The notes beneath the pieces are model-generated. The model was not told the origin of the DNA, did no database searches, and saw only the letters and a list, made by a program, of their open reading frames with translations. Shown here piece after piece: positions 1 through 13,200 of a DNA stretch of 64,000 bases. Origin of the DNA: Apoderus coryli (taxonomy: Eukaryota > Arthropoda > Insecta > Coleoptera > Attelabidae); the NCBI GenBank assembly GCA_911728435.2, contig OU452212.1:4718563-4782562 (forward strand), read 5' to 3'. Each line of letters starts with the position of its first letter. The first letter of the stretch is position 1. The position numbers and the translations under genes are program-made.

Positions 1-1940
1 ATACTGAACCTTTTAACGATATTTAGAGCCATTTTTCACCACCATTAAAAAATGCAATACCATAGAAATCATGGTATTTGTAAACCTAAGATCCGTTAGG
101 TAACACCGTAGCTTACTTGGCAAAGCCAGAGCCAGGAACCTTGGTGATAACGACTTTTTAAAGTTTAGAAACCATAACTAAGTGCAAAAGTAAGTTAGTT
201 AAAATGTAATTTTTATAAGTACTTACTTTTGTCCAGTTTTGTCGGATCAAAAATGTGCATGAAATACATTAATTGTGTATAAAGTTCTTTCTCATTGTAC
301 CGTTTGTACATAACTCCACTTTTACAGGAAACACAAACTGGATATTTCAAATTAAATTTCAGTGGAGTCCTAAAATTAATTTTATATATTTATTCACAAT
401 GGTTAATATTTTAAATGGTTTATTCAATTTCTATTGAGTATAAATAATCTTTTGTCAAAAATCTCTATAGTTATTTATGTATTAGGTGCGCGAAGATTAA
501 CTTCGCGCATAGAGACGGAAAAATACCTGTCAAAGGCATGTTCATGTTATATACCAAATTTTTTCTACAACTAGAAATTTAATGTAATTAATAGATTATA
601 AAGAAGACAACTTTAACAGTAGGTGGTACCTGGTTTCTATGGAAATAAATAAATACGCTCTTTCTATAATTTTGACTTCCAGTTTTTTAGTGATTTTCAA
701 TTCTGAATAAATCACATTTAATTAAATAATTTATTGAATAATGGAGAGCAGCGATGACGAAATATTTGGGGGTACACCTCGACATATTATAGAAGTACAA
801 TGTCTACACTAATACCACAAAAGTCAAAGACACAATATGCAACTACAAACAATTGAAAGAGTGGTGTGAGATGAGGAAAGTTCAAAGAGATAGTGAAAAA
901 TTTTATATTAGCATATTTGGAGGAAAAAAGTAAAAGCTTCTACACGTTAGGCCATACATTCGATGCTAAAGATTAAATATTAGTTCGACTTAGCGTGTTC
1001 TCCTGAATTATCGTCAACGAAAATATATAAACCAAGCATTTGGTTTAAATACAATCGGAAAAGTTTCTCTTTTGATAGCACAGTTGCTTAAATTGCAGAG
1101 TGCTGAATGTTACACGAACATCGGGCACTCTCCTTGCAGATTTTCGAGCCGATATAAGTTGCCTCAAGCGTCATGGAAGGTAGTAATCTTGCACAGTGGC
1201 GGAGGGTTACATCGAGGATTCGGTGTTAAATAAAAATAATGGAATATTAGACTGTGAAGTTTCCAGTTATTCAAATTCAAGATTTGAATATTATTGCCTG
1301 TCATCATTGTACTAATAATGTAAATAACAATAATACATAATTGTCGCATTGTTTACGTAGACTAATCTTATCAATACCTATTAGTATATAGGCACGGCCT
1401 TCTTTAGGAAAGTCATGAACAAGTAAATTTGGCAACGTCGAATACAATACTATTGTTTGTGCTTACAATGGAATATTTGTAACATGCGGTCTAATTAAAT
1501 CAGTGCTTATTGAGCTTAATTAAAACAGTTTTTTATAACACTAGTAGTGATAAGTTACAATAACGGATAAAATGTTTGTTAATAAAATAAAGTGATTTGC
1601 TTGGACTCTTTGACCGACGGTAAAAATAACGGGATTCCTATAGGGATACTAATTGGTTCTATTCTTGGGTTGGGTTGGCTTCTTTTTATAAAAATAGTAG
1701 TGATAAGTGAGTATATAGTCTAAATTTTGTGTAAGTTAAAACATCGGATAAACCATTAATAAAATAAAGTCCTTTGTTTAATACTTTTGTACCGGCACGG
1801 CATAGTGTGTGTCGTATAAGCGGTGAAAGTGTCTTTTGTACGAGGATTTGTATGTATATTTAAGAATTATTATTATTAAATTCAGCTGGATTTTTAGGTA
1901 GTACAGGATTGTTTTATTTCTGATGCTTGGTTCTTTGTCG
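1..1940. other. Gene-poor AT-rich DNA left of the THAP remnant
   Basis: No convincing exon is visible here. Two tail-like copies of a dispersed repeat occur near 1580-1605 and 1755-1785 (core AATAAAATAAAG followed by a TTTG-rich stretch). A third copy lies near 8505-8530 inside a PolA1 intron. They look like 3' ends of short retroelements. The missing C-terminal exons of PolA1 would be expected to the left of 4211, but I could not find them in this stretch. Confidence 0.4.
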
Positions 1941-1948
1941 ATTTTAAT

Positions 1949-2123
1949 ATGCCTTCAGCGTGCTGTTTACCTGGATGTAAATCCAATTGTAATGGCGCAT
2001 TAAAACAAGAGCAAACTAATGACAGTTTTTCTATTTCCTAAAGATAATAAATTAAAACAGAAATGGTTACAAAATACGATTACAAAAATAGTTTCCAAAT
2101 ATTTTCGTTACAACCGTATGTAG
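1949..2123 (+). pseudogene. THAP-domain fragment, frameshifted
   Basis: An ATG at 1949 opens a peptide starting MPSACCLPGCKSN, the usual beginning of a THAP zinc finger (C-x2/4-C right after the start). That frame stops at 2039-2041. The adjacent frame from 2025 continues the domain with FPKDNKLKQKWLQ, matching the conserved phenylalanine-proline and tryptophan part of THAP domains, and stops at 2121. The second half of the domain (C-x2-H and the following motif) is absent. One frameshift plus truncation make it a dead remnant, either of a host THAP gene or of a THAP-bearing transposon. Another THAP locus lies at 60182. Confidence 0.65.
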
Positions 2124-4210
2124 AAGTAGACTGGTTTACTAACCGTATTGCGGTGTTGCCATTGTCTGTTCATGGCTTGTCTAAAGAAAACTGTGATATA
2201 AGTTTTAAGGGTTTGGTTCTAATTTATTGAGCATACCATATCTGTAGAGTGCACTAATATGAAAAAAATTACGTACTTTTCACATAGAAAAATGTCACAT
2301 TTTTTGACAGTAGTTGTCGAAAAACTACATATAATTGAGCTGACCTATTGGATATTAAATACCGATAATGATAAGAATTTTCAAAGACAATAGAAATACG
2401 GGTTTAGGCTAATTTGTATCTTGTGTACCTGACATATTATTTATCAAAATACTAAAAATATATAATTAAGCATTTTATAATTTCAAATAAACTGTCATCT
2501 CGAATAAATAATTCTGTTTTTATTTTATATTTATTTACCTTGTGATTTCCACCGTGCAAGTCGGATCCTCACAAATTAACACATTTTCATGATACTTTTG
2601 GATATACGAACGTATCTTTAATGTTAATTGATTCTGAATATATCCGATATACTGCACAGGACGGACATGGCAGAGATTATTCAAGCATTTTTCCAAAAAT
2701 GGTGTGGTACCATTTAAACAGCCTAGAAAAACAAAAAAGTGAGGTATATTTAGTTTACTCTTTCACATTTTAATAGATCACCCACCATCAAATTAAAAAA
2801 ATTCAAGAAAAAAAAATTTGCAGCAAAATAGAGAAAATGTTGACTCTTTCTTTGCATAGTAGATTAATTTGCTTAAAATATTCTACATTTTTTGTGAGAG
2901 GGTTCAGTCGCAAATTGCTAGGACTTGGTTATACTTTCGTCCTTTTGTTTTTCTAATAAATAAATTCAAATAAATTACTTGACGATGTAGTATTATGTGG
3001 AATAAACTCTAGTTTATCTCACACAAACAAGCTCAACATAGAGCTTAAGTGATGTTTTAAATTATAAGAAATGATATTACTATGTTTATATGATTGATGT
3101 TTTTTTGTCAATGAATAAATCTTTACTTTACTTTACAGTTTTGTTTAAAAAAGAGTTGGTAGGCCAATATTTTTATGGCTTTCGTGTCATATCTGTTGTG
3201 AATTTGACTATCACACGATCTATAGATACAAATAACAATAAATAAATATTATTACTTCGTTTAAAAGCTACGCAGCATTCTTATATAACTTTATTAAATG
3301 TCTAGTGAATATCGCGCCAAATTTTTATCTAATTTTATTTTTGCTTTTAGCCGGTACGCCGTGGTTCGATTTTTTGTTGGCCGCTTCAGAGTTAGGTTAT
3401 CTTTTTCTTCCTCTCTCACTCTCATTTTATTATTAGCCTCTACAACTAAGGTAATTTAACCATTTATTTTAGTTATATTTATTGTGAGAATTTGGACCAA
3501 CATTTTAGCGTGGAATCCGAACCACTGTCATCGACTGCCAGATGCCAGCACCTACGACTATGTAGTCCATAGCTACATGGCATAGGCAAGTCCGACCGAC
3601 TCGGTCGAGAGCACCGTCCATCCATCCAATCACTATCCAGGCGACCAGGCACTTAACTACCATGATTGCGTCGACAGGTGTTTGAACATGTTCTTCCTCT
3701 TGAGATATCCTTTCCACATTTCACTCGTACCGTATTTCATATCCTTATGGTCGATTGCAGTAACGATTTAACATCATTTTGCTTGCATACATATTGCGGT
3801 TATGTCTTATTGCAAAAATATTTGAAAAGTTACTGCGAGGCAACATTTTTTCGTTATTTTATCATCTTTCGCACATCAAAGACTACTTTGTAACGAAGAA
3901 AATTTAAACAAAAATGCCGTTATCATTCGTTAACTAACGTTTAAGAATGATAATGGTTTTTGTTTAATTAAACTAAGTACAAAAACTATATTCATACAAA
4001 TTTATAAGTGATATAGACAAAATTTATGGATGATGTATTTTTTTAACTATTAAAACAGATCTAAACACGAAACGTCTTTTTACCTATTGAAATAAAATTA
4101 TAATTTCAATAACATTGGTATTAATCTCGAAAAAAAACTGGATATATGAAGAGAGTATTAGATTTTTGAATAATCATACTTTATACGTTCTTATAATCTT
4201 TTCATATTAC
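2124..4210. repeat. Non-coding stretch with retroelement debris
   Basis: No host exon is recognised. A LINE-like 3' tail (AATAAATCTTTACTTTACTTTAC) sits near 3112-3136. At about 3500-3720 the minus strand resembles plus-strand sequence at 22660-22740 and 23095-23180: a shared core, GGATAGTGATTGGATGG, is followed by a similar GACGGTG-containing stretch. It is probably another copy of that retroelement. The C-terminal zinc-finger exons of PolA1 were looked for here and not found. Confidence 0.4.
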
Positions 4211-7200
4211 CTTCAACTATGTTTTCCAATTTGCACGACAAACATGTAAAACTAAATTTCTCAACATCTCGGAATTTGATCTCAGGTCTTCTAACGTTCT
4301 CTCCAATATAATCAAAAGACTCCTTAGGTCGTTTTATTGAAGTTGTGTCAACGCCTAAACATTCTGCTATTTTAAAAGCGTCTGTACCTGAAATACTTAT
4401 TTAATAAATTATGGTGGAAAATGAGAATTGATCTGCTAAAGAATAATGCGACAAATTACAAGTTAGTAATATTTTGTATATTGTATGAGTAATGCTTGTG
4501 TTACCTTCGATAGGCTCACAAATTCGGGATACTACAGGATGAATTTGTTGTGACAAATAATATTTGACATCAATCTTAAGATTCTTTTGTGGATTTTTGT
4601 ACTCTTCTAAATGATAACCTCTTTGTGTATGAGGCCTGTTGGTGTTATCTAGACAAATCAGATACGATACGGTATCCCCAGCTCTGTAATGTCCACCACA
4701 TTCCGCATTGTATCTAAAATATAATTTTTTCTTAGTTTTAAAGAAATTCTGTATCAACGATGTTTTCTAAGAAATCGAGAACATATAAACGACAAGCTCT
4801 GTTGAGTGGTACTCTTACCTTATTGCCACTTGCACATGGGGCAATGAAGTTCTATCAGTGTATGCTTTCAAATCTTTTGTTAACTGTTTACTGATTAGTA
4901 AGAGTTCGACAGGCACTTTATTATTATCCAAATCATCTTTGATTTTACCCAGATAATTATGTATATTTTCTATTCTATCATCAGCTGACTGATCACTCAA
5001 AATGAACTCCAAAACATATTTGCCAGCCTCAGACGCAATTTGCGACCAGTCTCTTCGTACTATATCTAAACCCTACAAATATGATTTTAATAAAATAAAA
5101 TAAAGAAAAATGGTTGGACTGAAAAACAATAAATTACCTTATATTCTTTTTCTTCTTTTAATTTCCCATCTTTGGTTTTCGTTAACGTAACAGCTGCATA
5201 TTTTTTCTTTTTCAATAACAGCAAATACTTGAATACCCCATCAATATCCAATTCGACTTGTTTGTACATTTTATTGATTTCCTGTTTGATTTTGTTACCT
5301 GATAAATAAATATAAGGTTCTTTGTATTTTATTCTAACAAGCATATTTGAAACCTACTTATATTACACCTACCTATTTTCATAACTTGCTCATGTTCTAG
5401 TATGTTTGTGTTAATCATTATACTATCCGTATCACCATAGACAACCTCAAATGACATTTTCTCAACTAATTCTTTGGTGTTTGTGAGAATTTCACGACCC
5501 TTGTGAGTGATAAGAGCAGCAAGATTTCTCGCATAAAATCTAATATTGAAAAAAATTATTATTATCCTTATTTAATAATAATAAATGACTTTCAAGAAGA
5601 TGTTTTTGGCAACATCCAGTGTGAGCAGGCAATATGCCCGGTGAAACACAGTTCACAAACTATAGCCGGACGAGAAGCAACATCTCCATCATATCCTATT
5701 GCCAACACTAGATGCGCCCGAATTCCCTGGCGGGAGGCTTTATTTGTGAGTTGCTTGTTACATAAAGTAACAAAACTTTTGCTTATGTTGCACATTTACA
5801 AAGAAAAGTACAAGAAGAGAAGTTGAGGTCTTGCCTCCTATCCTAACCACTTAAAATTATACGGACTGATACACTCCAAGAAATAGGAAACATATGGCGA
5901 GATTAGGCCTAGATGATAGCGACGAATGCAGATTCTATAGGGAGGAGGAAGAAACTCCTGATCACCTAGTAACAGAATGCGCCGCTATCAGAAGCCAATG
6001 CAAGGAACACTTGGGGCATGAAATCGTACAAGATGGAGACGCGTTAGCCGTTAACCAACCAAGCTACTGGAGTTCATAAGAGCTGTAGAACTTGATGGAG
6101 AGTTGTAACTTCATAAACAGTTTAGCAGTGTATAACACACTCCTAATTTTAATGTTAATGTAGGAAAATCAATTGATTAAACATGTACGTAATCTGAAAT
6201 ACTGAATCGCATATTAATTTAGTGGGTTTATGCGCAAAAAGCACCGAAATGTAATCAACATTACTATACTGTATATGTGCAACAAGATCTAATTTGACTT
6301 TTCACCAGTGGTTACGAAATTATGTCCGGAACATTACAAACTAATATTTAATAAATATAAAAAGTACATTAAATGTATTACCTGGAATTTGAAAATCCCA
6401 GACATCCATACATACTGTTAGCTGTCAATTTTAATGCCATTTGTCGAATATGGTATTGATTACGTAAATCATTGGAAATATCTGGATTATTCATCAGTTT
6501 TTTCACTTGTCGCCTACTGTCGACTAATTTACGAATTTCCGTCGGTAATATACCTTACAACAATACATAACAAGATCATTATTAAATGCTCCGGCAGATT
6601 TAGGTCACAAAATTCAAATATTACTAAATGCCAAAATGTAGAGCGCTCGTTGCGAGCTCTGAAACCTAGGTTTCAACTGGTTTACAATAAACTGAATAAA
6701 TAAACTTACCTGGAGGTAAACTTTTATCAGGCAAAACTAAATCATCTGAATCCGTTATTGGCAGCGTTGTAAAACAAATATTATATTCTTGAATAATGCT
6801 TGGATAAAGGGAATTGAAATCCATAAGTAGAATGAACCTATCGTAAAAGCCCACTTTTGGTTCTAATACTAGACCACCTACAAATTTTAAAAATAAGTAT
6901 AAATTTGAGTTACCAAACTTATTTATACAATGGTCAATTTTGTCTATTGAAAATACTGAAACATTTTACCAATTCACCAAAACACTTTTTTAAAGTTCGA
7001 CGCGCATTTCACTAACACTGTTTTAACTTTTGAATGAATTAAAAAGCCAACCTGTCGTAGAGTAGTGCCAAACTGACCAAAATCTCGCGGTTTTAGTAAT
7101 ACGTATTTAACAATGATCCTGAAGAAGGCTTTCGAGGTCGAAAACTCGGATTTGTTATTACCAAATGCATTCATTTGAAAAAAAGCTGTTCATAAGACGT

Positions 7201-10200
7201 TGTATCTCTTCACCAAAACAGAAATTTAAGTTAAGTTTCTCTTGCAAATGCTGACAGTGTTAGCGAAACACGCGTTGAGCTTTAAAAAGTGTTTTAGTGA
7301 AGTGGTAAAACGTCTTTGTAATCTTTATTCATCTATTATGTTGGATCATCTTTCCTGAAGTATTATCGAAATTCTCAAAGACGATAGCTCGAAAAATTAG
7401 ATATTAATTTTTCAGAGAATTGTTTTATAATTAGGAAATATTGCATACCTGCATATGTGGGTTTTTTTCGTGATGCCTGGTTTCTAGCACCTGCATCTTC
7501 AACTCTGCTCTTATACACCTTATCTGGAACAATGTAGTCTTTTTCATAAAAAGCATGTAACAGAAGAAACTCATTTCGTTCTGATCTGCCACCCAATAGT
7601 GTCCGTGACATTACATTGCCAGCAATGTTAGTAATTTGTAGGGCTAGTGGAATAGCGTTTAAGTCATACATAATCTAAAAATAAATAAAAAAAACGGTTT
7701 GTTACTGGTTCTCAATGTTCATATACTACAGAGAACCAAATTGAAGCAATTGAGCATACATTCAATATTGCATAAACATTTGACTGTCAAAAAAATTTGT
7801 TCTCGTTGGGTTGTCACACAATTTGTCAATCGCTCAAAAAAGGTTCGTATCGATTGGTCGAAAGAAATGCTCAAAAAATACGTTCGCGGTGCTTCGAGAC
7901 ACGTCTGTGACAGGTGATGAATCGTGGATTTACGCGTATGAGTCCGAAAGTAAACAGCAGTCGACTGTATACATATATAACTTAACGAAAAAGGTTTTCT
8001 ACAATAAATCGTCAGCTATTTACCTTTAAAATATACGCACAATCCTGCATTGTAAACGATATGAGTTTAGTGATATTTTGTGAACTACAAAACATCTTTG
8101 GTATTTCTTCTGGTTCTAAATCAATGCGTTGATTCTCCTTTAATTTCAAAACAGATTGGCAAAGTGTATCCAAATCATACGAACGACATTTTATCAGTTC
8201 TTTGGCTACTATCTTTAAATCACACACCAATCGCCCTTAAAATACAAAAATTTGCATGTGTCAATAAATAAACTTGTAATGCATAGTAGACAGGATTTTT
8301 TAATACAAAACACACCACAAACAGTTTAAAATAAACAAATTTAAATAAACTCCATACTCTCATTAGAGTTCAAATATTATGAGAGTACTCAAAAGAAACT
8401 GTAATGTTTTGGGGACGCTAAAGGGGGTTCGGTTCTGCTTGTGAGAGTTTGTTGCAATAATAATATATATAATAATAATAATGATTATTATTATAACGTT
8501 CATAAAATAAAGTGATTTGTTTGTACGGTCTATTTTATACCAAAAATCTTTTTAATTTAGCTTCAAATTTATTACTTTCTTCTTTTAACTTACTTACTCG
8601 ATTCTTTTAGGACTTATTCTCTGATAGTGTACTAAAATCTTACCGGTAAATAATTCCTTATCCGATCTCTTCATAATAGACCTCTTCAACCGTCCTAACA
8701 TATTTAAGTTTTTAATGCCATGTTTAGTCAGTCTATTTGCTAACACAGTCCACTGATATCCCATTAGATCATGACCCACAATAAGATCAGGGTCGATTTT
8801 ACTAAATTCCGTTACGAAATAGGATAGTAACTCTTTTTCATTGTTCGTTTTTTGAACTTTTGTTCCTTTGTAATTCTTTAGCGCCTCATGAAGATCCAAG
8901 GGAGGGAGCTGGAGAGATGGTATTGAGAAAACTAGAATCAAAAAATACATATACCTATACATTGATGCAAGCAGTTTCATTAAAATTTTCTAGAGAATTT
9001 AAACTGAAGGGATTTGACAAATTGTTGTAATCTGTCACGCCGGCTCCGAAAAATTCTTTAACGAACTTAAATTATTAAGACATATTCGCGAAATAGAGCC
9101 ACAAATAAACGCACAACACAAAACTGGTGCGTAATCAAGAGGAGCCAGCAACTGCCTCTCCCCCTAAATACTACTGTGGGTAACGTATTTCACATTATGC
9201 AATTTTATAAGCACATATAAAAATTAAAACATTCGCTATAATTAACTGCATTTGCTCTGAATTGACCCGTTAGGGTCCCTTTCTGCGTCCGTGACATGCA
9301 AAATCCGTATTATTTTTATTTCTATATTGTGTATGCATTAAAATTCAATGTACTTACCACAAAAATGTTGTGTAAATGGTGGATTTGGCGCCTGTTTTTC
9401 CACAGCGTATTTGGTATGACTTACACAAGATACCATTACAATTTCGGGATTTACATCTTTTGGATTTAGAAACTGTCTGCAATTAAAAATATTGACCATT
9501 TATTTAAAATAATTTAGTGTAACCACCTACAATTATGCCTATTTTGATTTAATTTTATTGTCAAATTACTTTTCTCCATATGAAATTTAACCGAAAAATA
9601 AATTTACAATTACAATTTTCAACCTGAGGTAAACCCAGCTGTACCATAATACCACGGCACTTGACACCCTTGTTAGTGCTTCTGTCCTCTGTCACACCTA
9701 TAACCTATTATCATACATGCTTTTGTGCAGATGAAATGTGCTTCAAAGCTTTTTCATATATAATTCAGCAACAATGGGCAACGCTACCACTCCGGCATAT
9801 ACCCAATATACAACGAGATACAATCATCTGACGGCCGGCTTTCGCCTTATAAACATAGTTGCCAGAGTTCAATTGCACTAAGACCTTAGCACCGAGCAAA
9901 TGAATCTTGCCATTTAGCAAACAGCATAAGAAGCACGCTTCATATAGATGCAGCACAGGTTTCATGTAAAATAAGAGTATACGACAACGCTTGGCGAGGG
10001 TGCGGTAACTAGGACATTCAAGGCCATCTCATAAAATTGAAGTGTGGATTTAGCATAATGTTTTGTTAAGTCTGTCAATTAAGTTGATTTTAAATGTGTC
10101 ACTTTCAGGTTACATGTCAGAGTGACATCAGTATCAGTATGTTTTGATGATATTTTCCAATGAAAAAAGTGAAAACAGTTTTTTACGTTCCCTGTATTTT

Positions 10201-13200
10201 TGTCGGTGCGTGATGCCAAATGTTAACTACGTTTACACCTCAATTTTCTGTCATTTTCATTTGAGTTACCCTTGATTGTCCTAGTTCTTTTTAGTAACGA
10301 CCGTACCTATAATATGTATATTATAATTATTATTGTGATTCTATCTCTATCACAAATTTCTAGTGCATTTACTTCTCGGGAAGCTTAAAATTTTGATATT
10401 TTCACCACTCCTCTGAAGAAACGAAAAATCTTGTTAAAAATATACAGACCTGTTCCAGATTTAAATAAATATAAATGTTTGAGAAATAATATCAAGGCGA
10501 GATCGATAGTTCAACTTCCGGGAAAGTTTTGTGGTGAAACTAGACTTCCAAATATACGCAAAAATTCCCGTTTGAAGCGATCTGCTAAAAATTAGATGCA
10601 ATGGTCTAGGTGTAGCCTCTAGCCAACACAAAAGCACAAGATTACAAAAACCGGGATTATCGTTCGTTAATTTTCTAAACTATTCTTGATACTACACGCA
10701 ATCATCACTGACATAAAAAACGAACAGTTTGGTATCATTTTCGATTCGCGCATTCATTCTTGTCGAACCACATTATCGATTGTTTTTGTTTCAGATATAA
10801 ATGTTTCGGTACCATTAATGAAGTATTTGGCCATCAACCAACGCTTATGCGTCGGCCGTCCCTCACGTTTTTGTAGTTACAGATCAACTGGGATATCATA
10901 TCTATCTCTAATATTTGTAAACATTTCAATGACGAGTTTTTTTAACTTAATTTACTGCTGGTCATTTCAAAGTTTTCACTAGTGGATGCCGCTGTGAGAC
11001 CAAAAAATATTTAATTGCACACCTACAAAGTATTTATTATACGTACCTAAAATTCAATGACATCACGACCAGTGGTGGAGGTGCAGGTACATTTTTCTCA
11101 AATTTAGCCACATTAATATTCAGCATTCTCATACAATTCACCTCTAATTTACACCAACTTAAGGGGTTGTTGACAAGAACTGGTTCAGTGATGTCCAGCC
11201 AGCAAGGACCTTTAATTTTCCGATCTAACAGAAATATTTCCAAACTGGTGGAGGCTAATCCAAAAATTTTTGAGAATGTTTTTGGTGTCTTCATATCATA
11301 TATATGGAGACGTGGAAATGTCGCCTTAAAATTTAAAAATTGTGAGAATTGCTTGGCCTGACAGGCCACAGAAGACGTGTTAAAGTCTGGTACGGCCTGT
11401 CAGTTAAATTTCGGAGCAATGCAAAATAGCTAGTTTGCAGCTGTTTGAGCAAAACACTTACAGGATATTGTACTTCCATATAATCAGATTCAACCGGTAC
11501 GCTTGGATCAAATGCATACTTTTTCTGTACATATCTAGTCTTAAATGAAGTTATTCCTAATGGTTTTATAACCAAAGCACTATATTCATTGTATACATCC
11601 TTATATGTTACTGGTTCATCTGTTGGTTGTCCCAAGTTATTTATTTTCTACAAAACGCAAACAAAAACTGGTTATCATTGCAGAAAATATAATAAAATAA
11701 AAACTTACATATGGTCTTGGCAGCACAAAAAACTTTCTGGGAATGTTGCTGACAGCCACACAGCAGCTAACATATTTATGTGACGATTGGCAATATGTTT
11801 TACCAAAAAGAAAAACTGTTCCTTTATGTTTTTCGAAGTCTTCATACGCGTCCCACCAAAAGAATCGAAATACCTAAAAAAGGAAAATTTAGCTGATGCA
11901 AAAATTCAGAACTCATTTATTTAAATTTTAAAAACAACCCTGTATATCAGGATTTTGAAAATGAAAGTGTTTAGATTCGAAAACAGAAAAAAATATATAT
12001 AAAATTAGTTACTTTTATAGCATTTTATTTTGCTATTAATTTTTTAATGTTAAAAGTAACATTGTAACAAAATTATAGATTTATCAATACACGCTACATC
12101 CTAAATCCTATCTTCAAATAATGATCAAGTAAGCTGTGAAAAACTTAAAATCAAACAGAAGAAGAAAAGACTGTCAAAATTGATTGGCTTAAGTTTTACA
12201 GTTATAGTAGTTTTTAATGTATTTTTATACGCTATTTTAGGCTACTTTGATTCCTTTTTTAATCCGTTCACCCAGTATAACATGTCATGCATCTCTTTCT
12301 ACAATTTTTGCTAGACGGTCAAACATTCATACACGTTGTCCCACCGCTGAATTGCAATTGAAGGTGAGGCATCTCCATAGAACCCATTTCACAAAAAAAA
12401 AACTTGTCCACACAGTTATTGGACACAAACGGAAGTTGAGATTACAATTCAATGATTGATATTGATGCCTTCGCGGAGTCCTTCCGAGAGCGTTTTCACG
12501 CCTTCTCAGTCATGTAACAAGCAGCAAAGACTTGGGGTTTTATTAATGGAAGTCAAAAGGACTTTTTTCCAAATATGGCCGAAGGCCTGTACCTGGTTGA
12601 TTTGAGGCATTGCGCCAATAAATATTTCGTGATTCAAACTCAGCTCGCTTACTACCTACAGACCTACACCTAAGGCATAAATTTAACAAAAACTACCTTT
12701 TTTCCATCCACATCGACAAGAGGCAAATCACCAGCACCCGCATTGTCAGCATCTGTAGTATCATCAAATTCATTAATTGCTTCCTTTGCAGTACTTTCCC
12801 ACTCATCCTCAAATTCATTCATTATATCCTCCATTAAATCCTCATCTAACTGGTCATCAAGACCATTTTCAATGACGGTGGTTTCCTGCTGAACTTTAGG
12901 AGTATTTTGATTCAACTCTTTGGTGTTTTGTCTCCGTAACTCTTGTGACTCAAACTCATCAATTTGAGCCATATCTAGATCATCGTCAAACGGATCTAGT
13001 GTCGCTTCAGTGTCAATTGTTAAATCTTCACTTTGTTTAGATGACTTTATTTGAGTTGGTGCCTCTAATGTACTGTTATTCATTGTGACAGCAGATGTAC
13101 CTGACAACATACACATTTTTGAGACGAGGCATTAAAAACATTGTTAATATAAACAGAAAACCTGATAGATTAATTTTATAAATTTAAATTTTTAATACAT

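Noticed and set aside
741..812. Short frame starting MESSDDEIF, reminiscent of transposase N-termini
   Set aside because: Only 23 codons, no supporting downstream motif, and the resemblance is too short to assign.
3505..3893. Overlapping open frames on both strands as a PolA1 C-terminal exon
   Set aside because: Neither frame shows the expected cysteine pairs or other PolA1 C-terminal motifs, and the sequence matches the repeat at 22.7 and 23.1 kb.
10686..10982. 98-codon plus-strand frame in PolA1 intron 8
   Set aside because: No recognisable motif. The opposite strand is equally open in patches, as expected for decayed repeat DNA.
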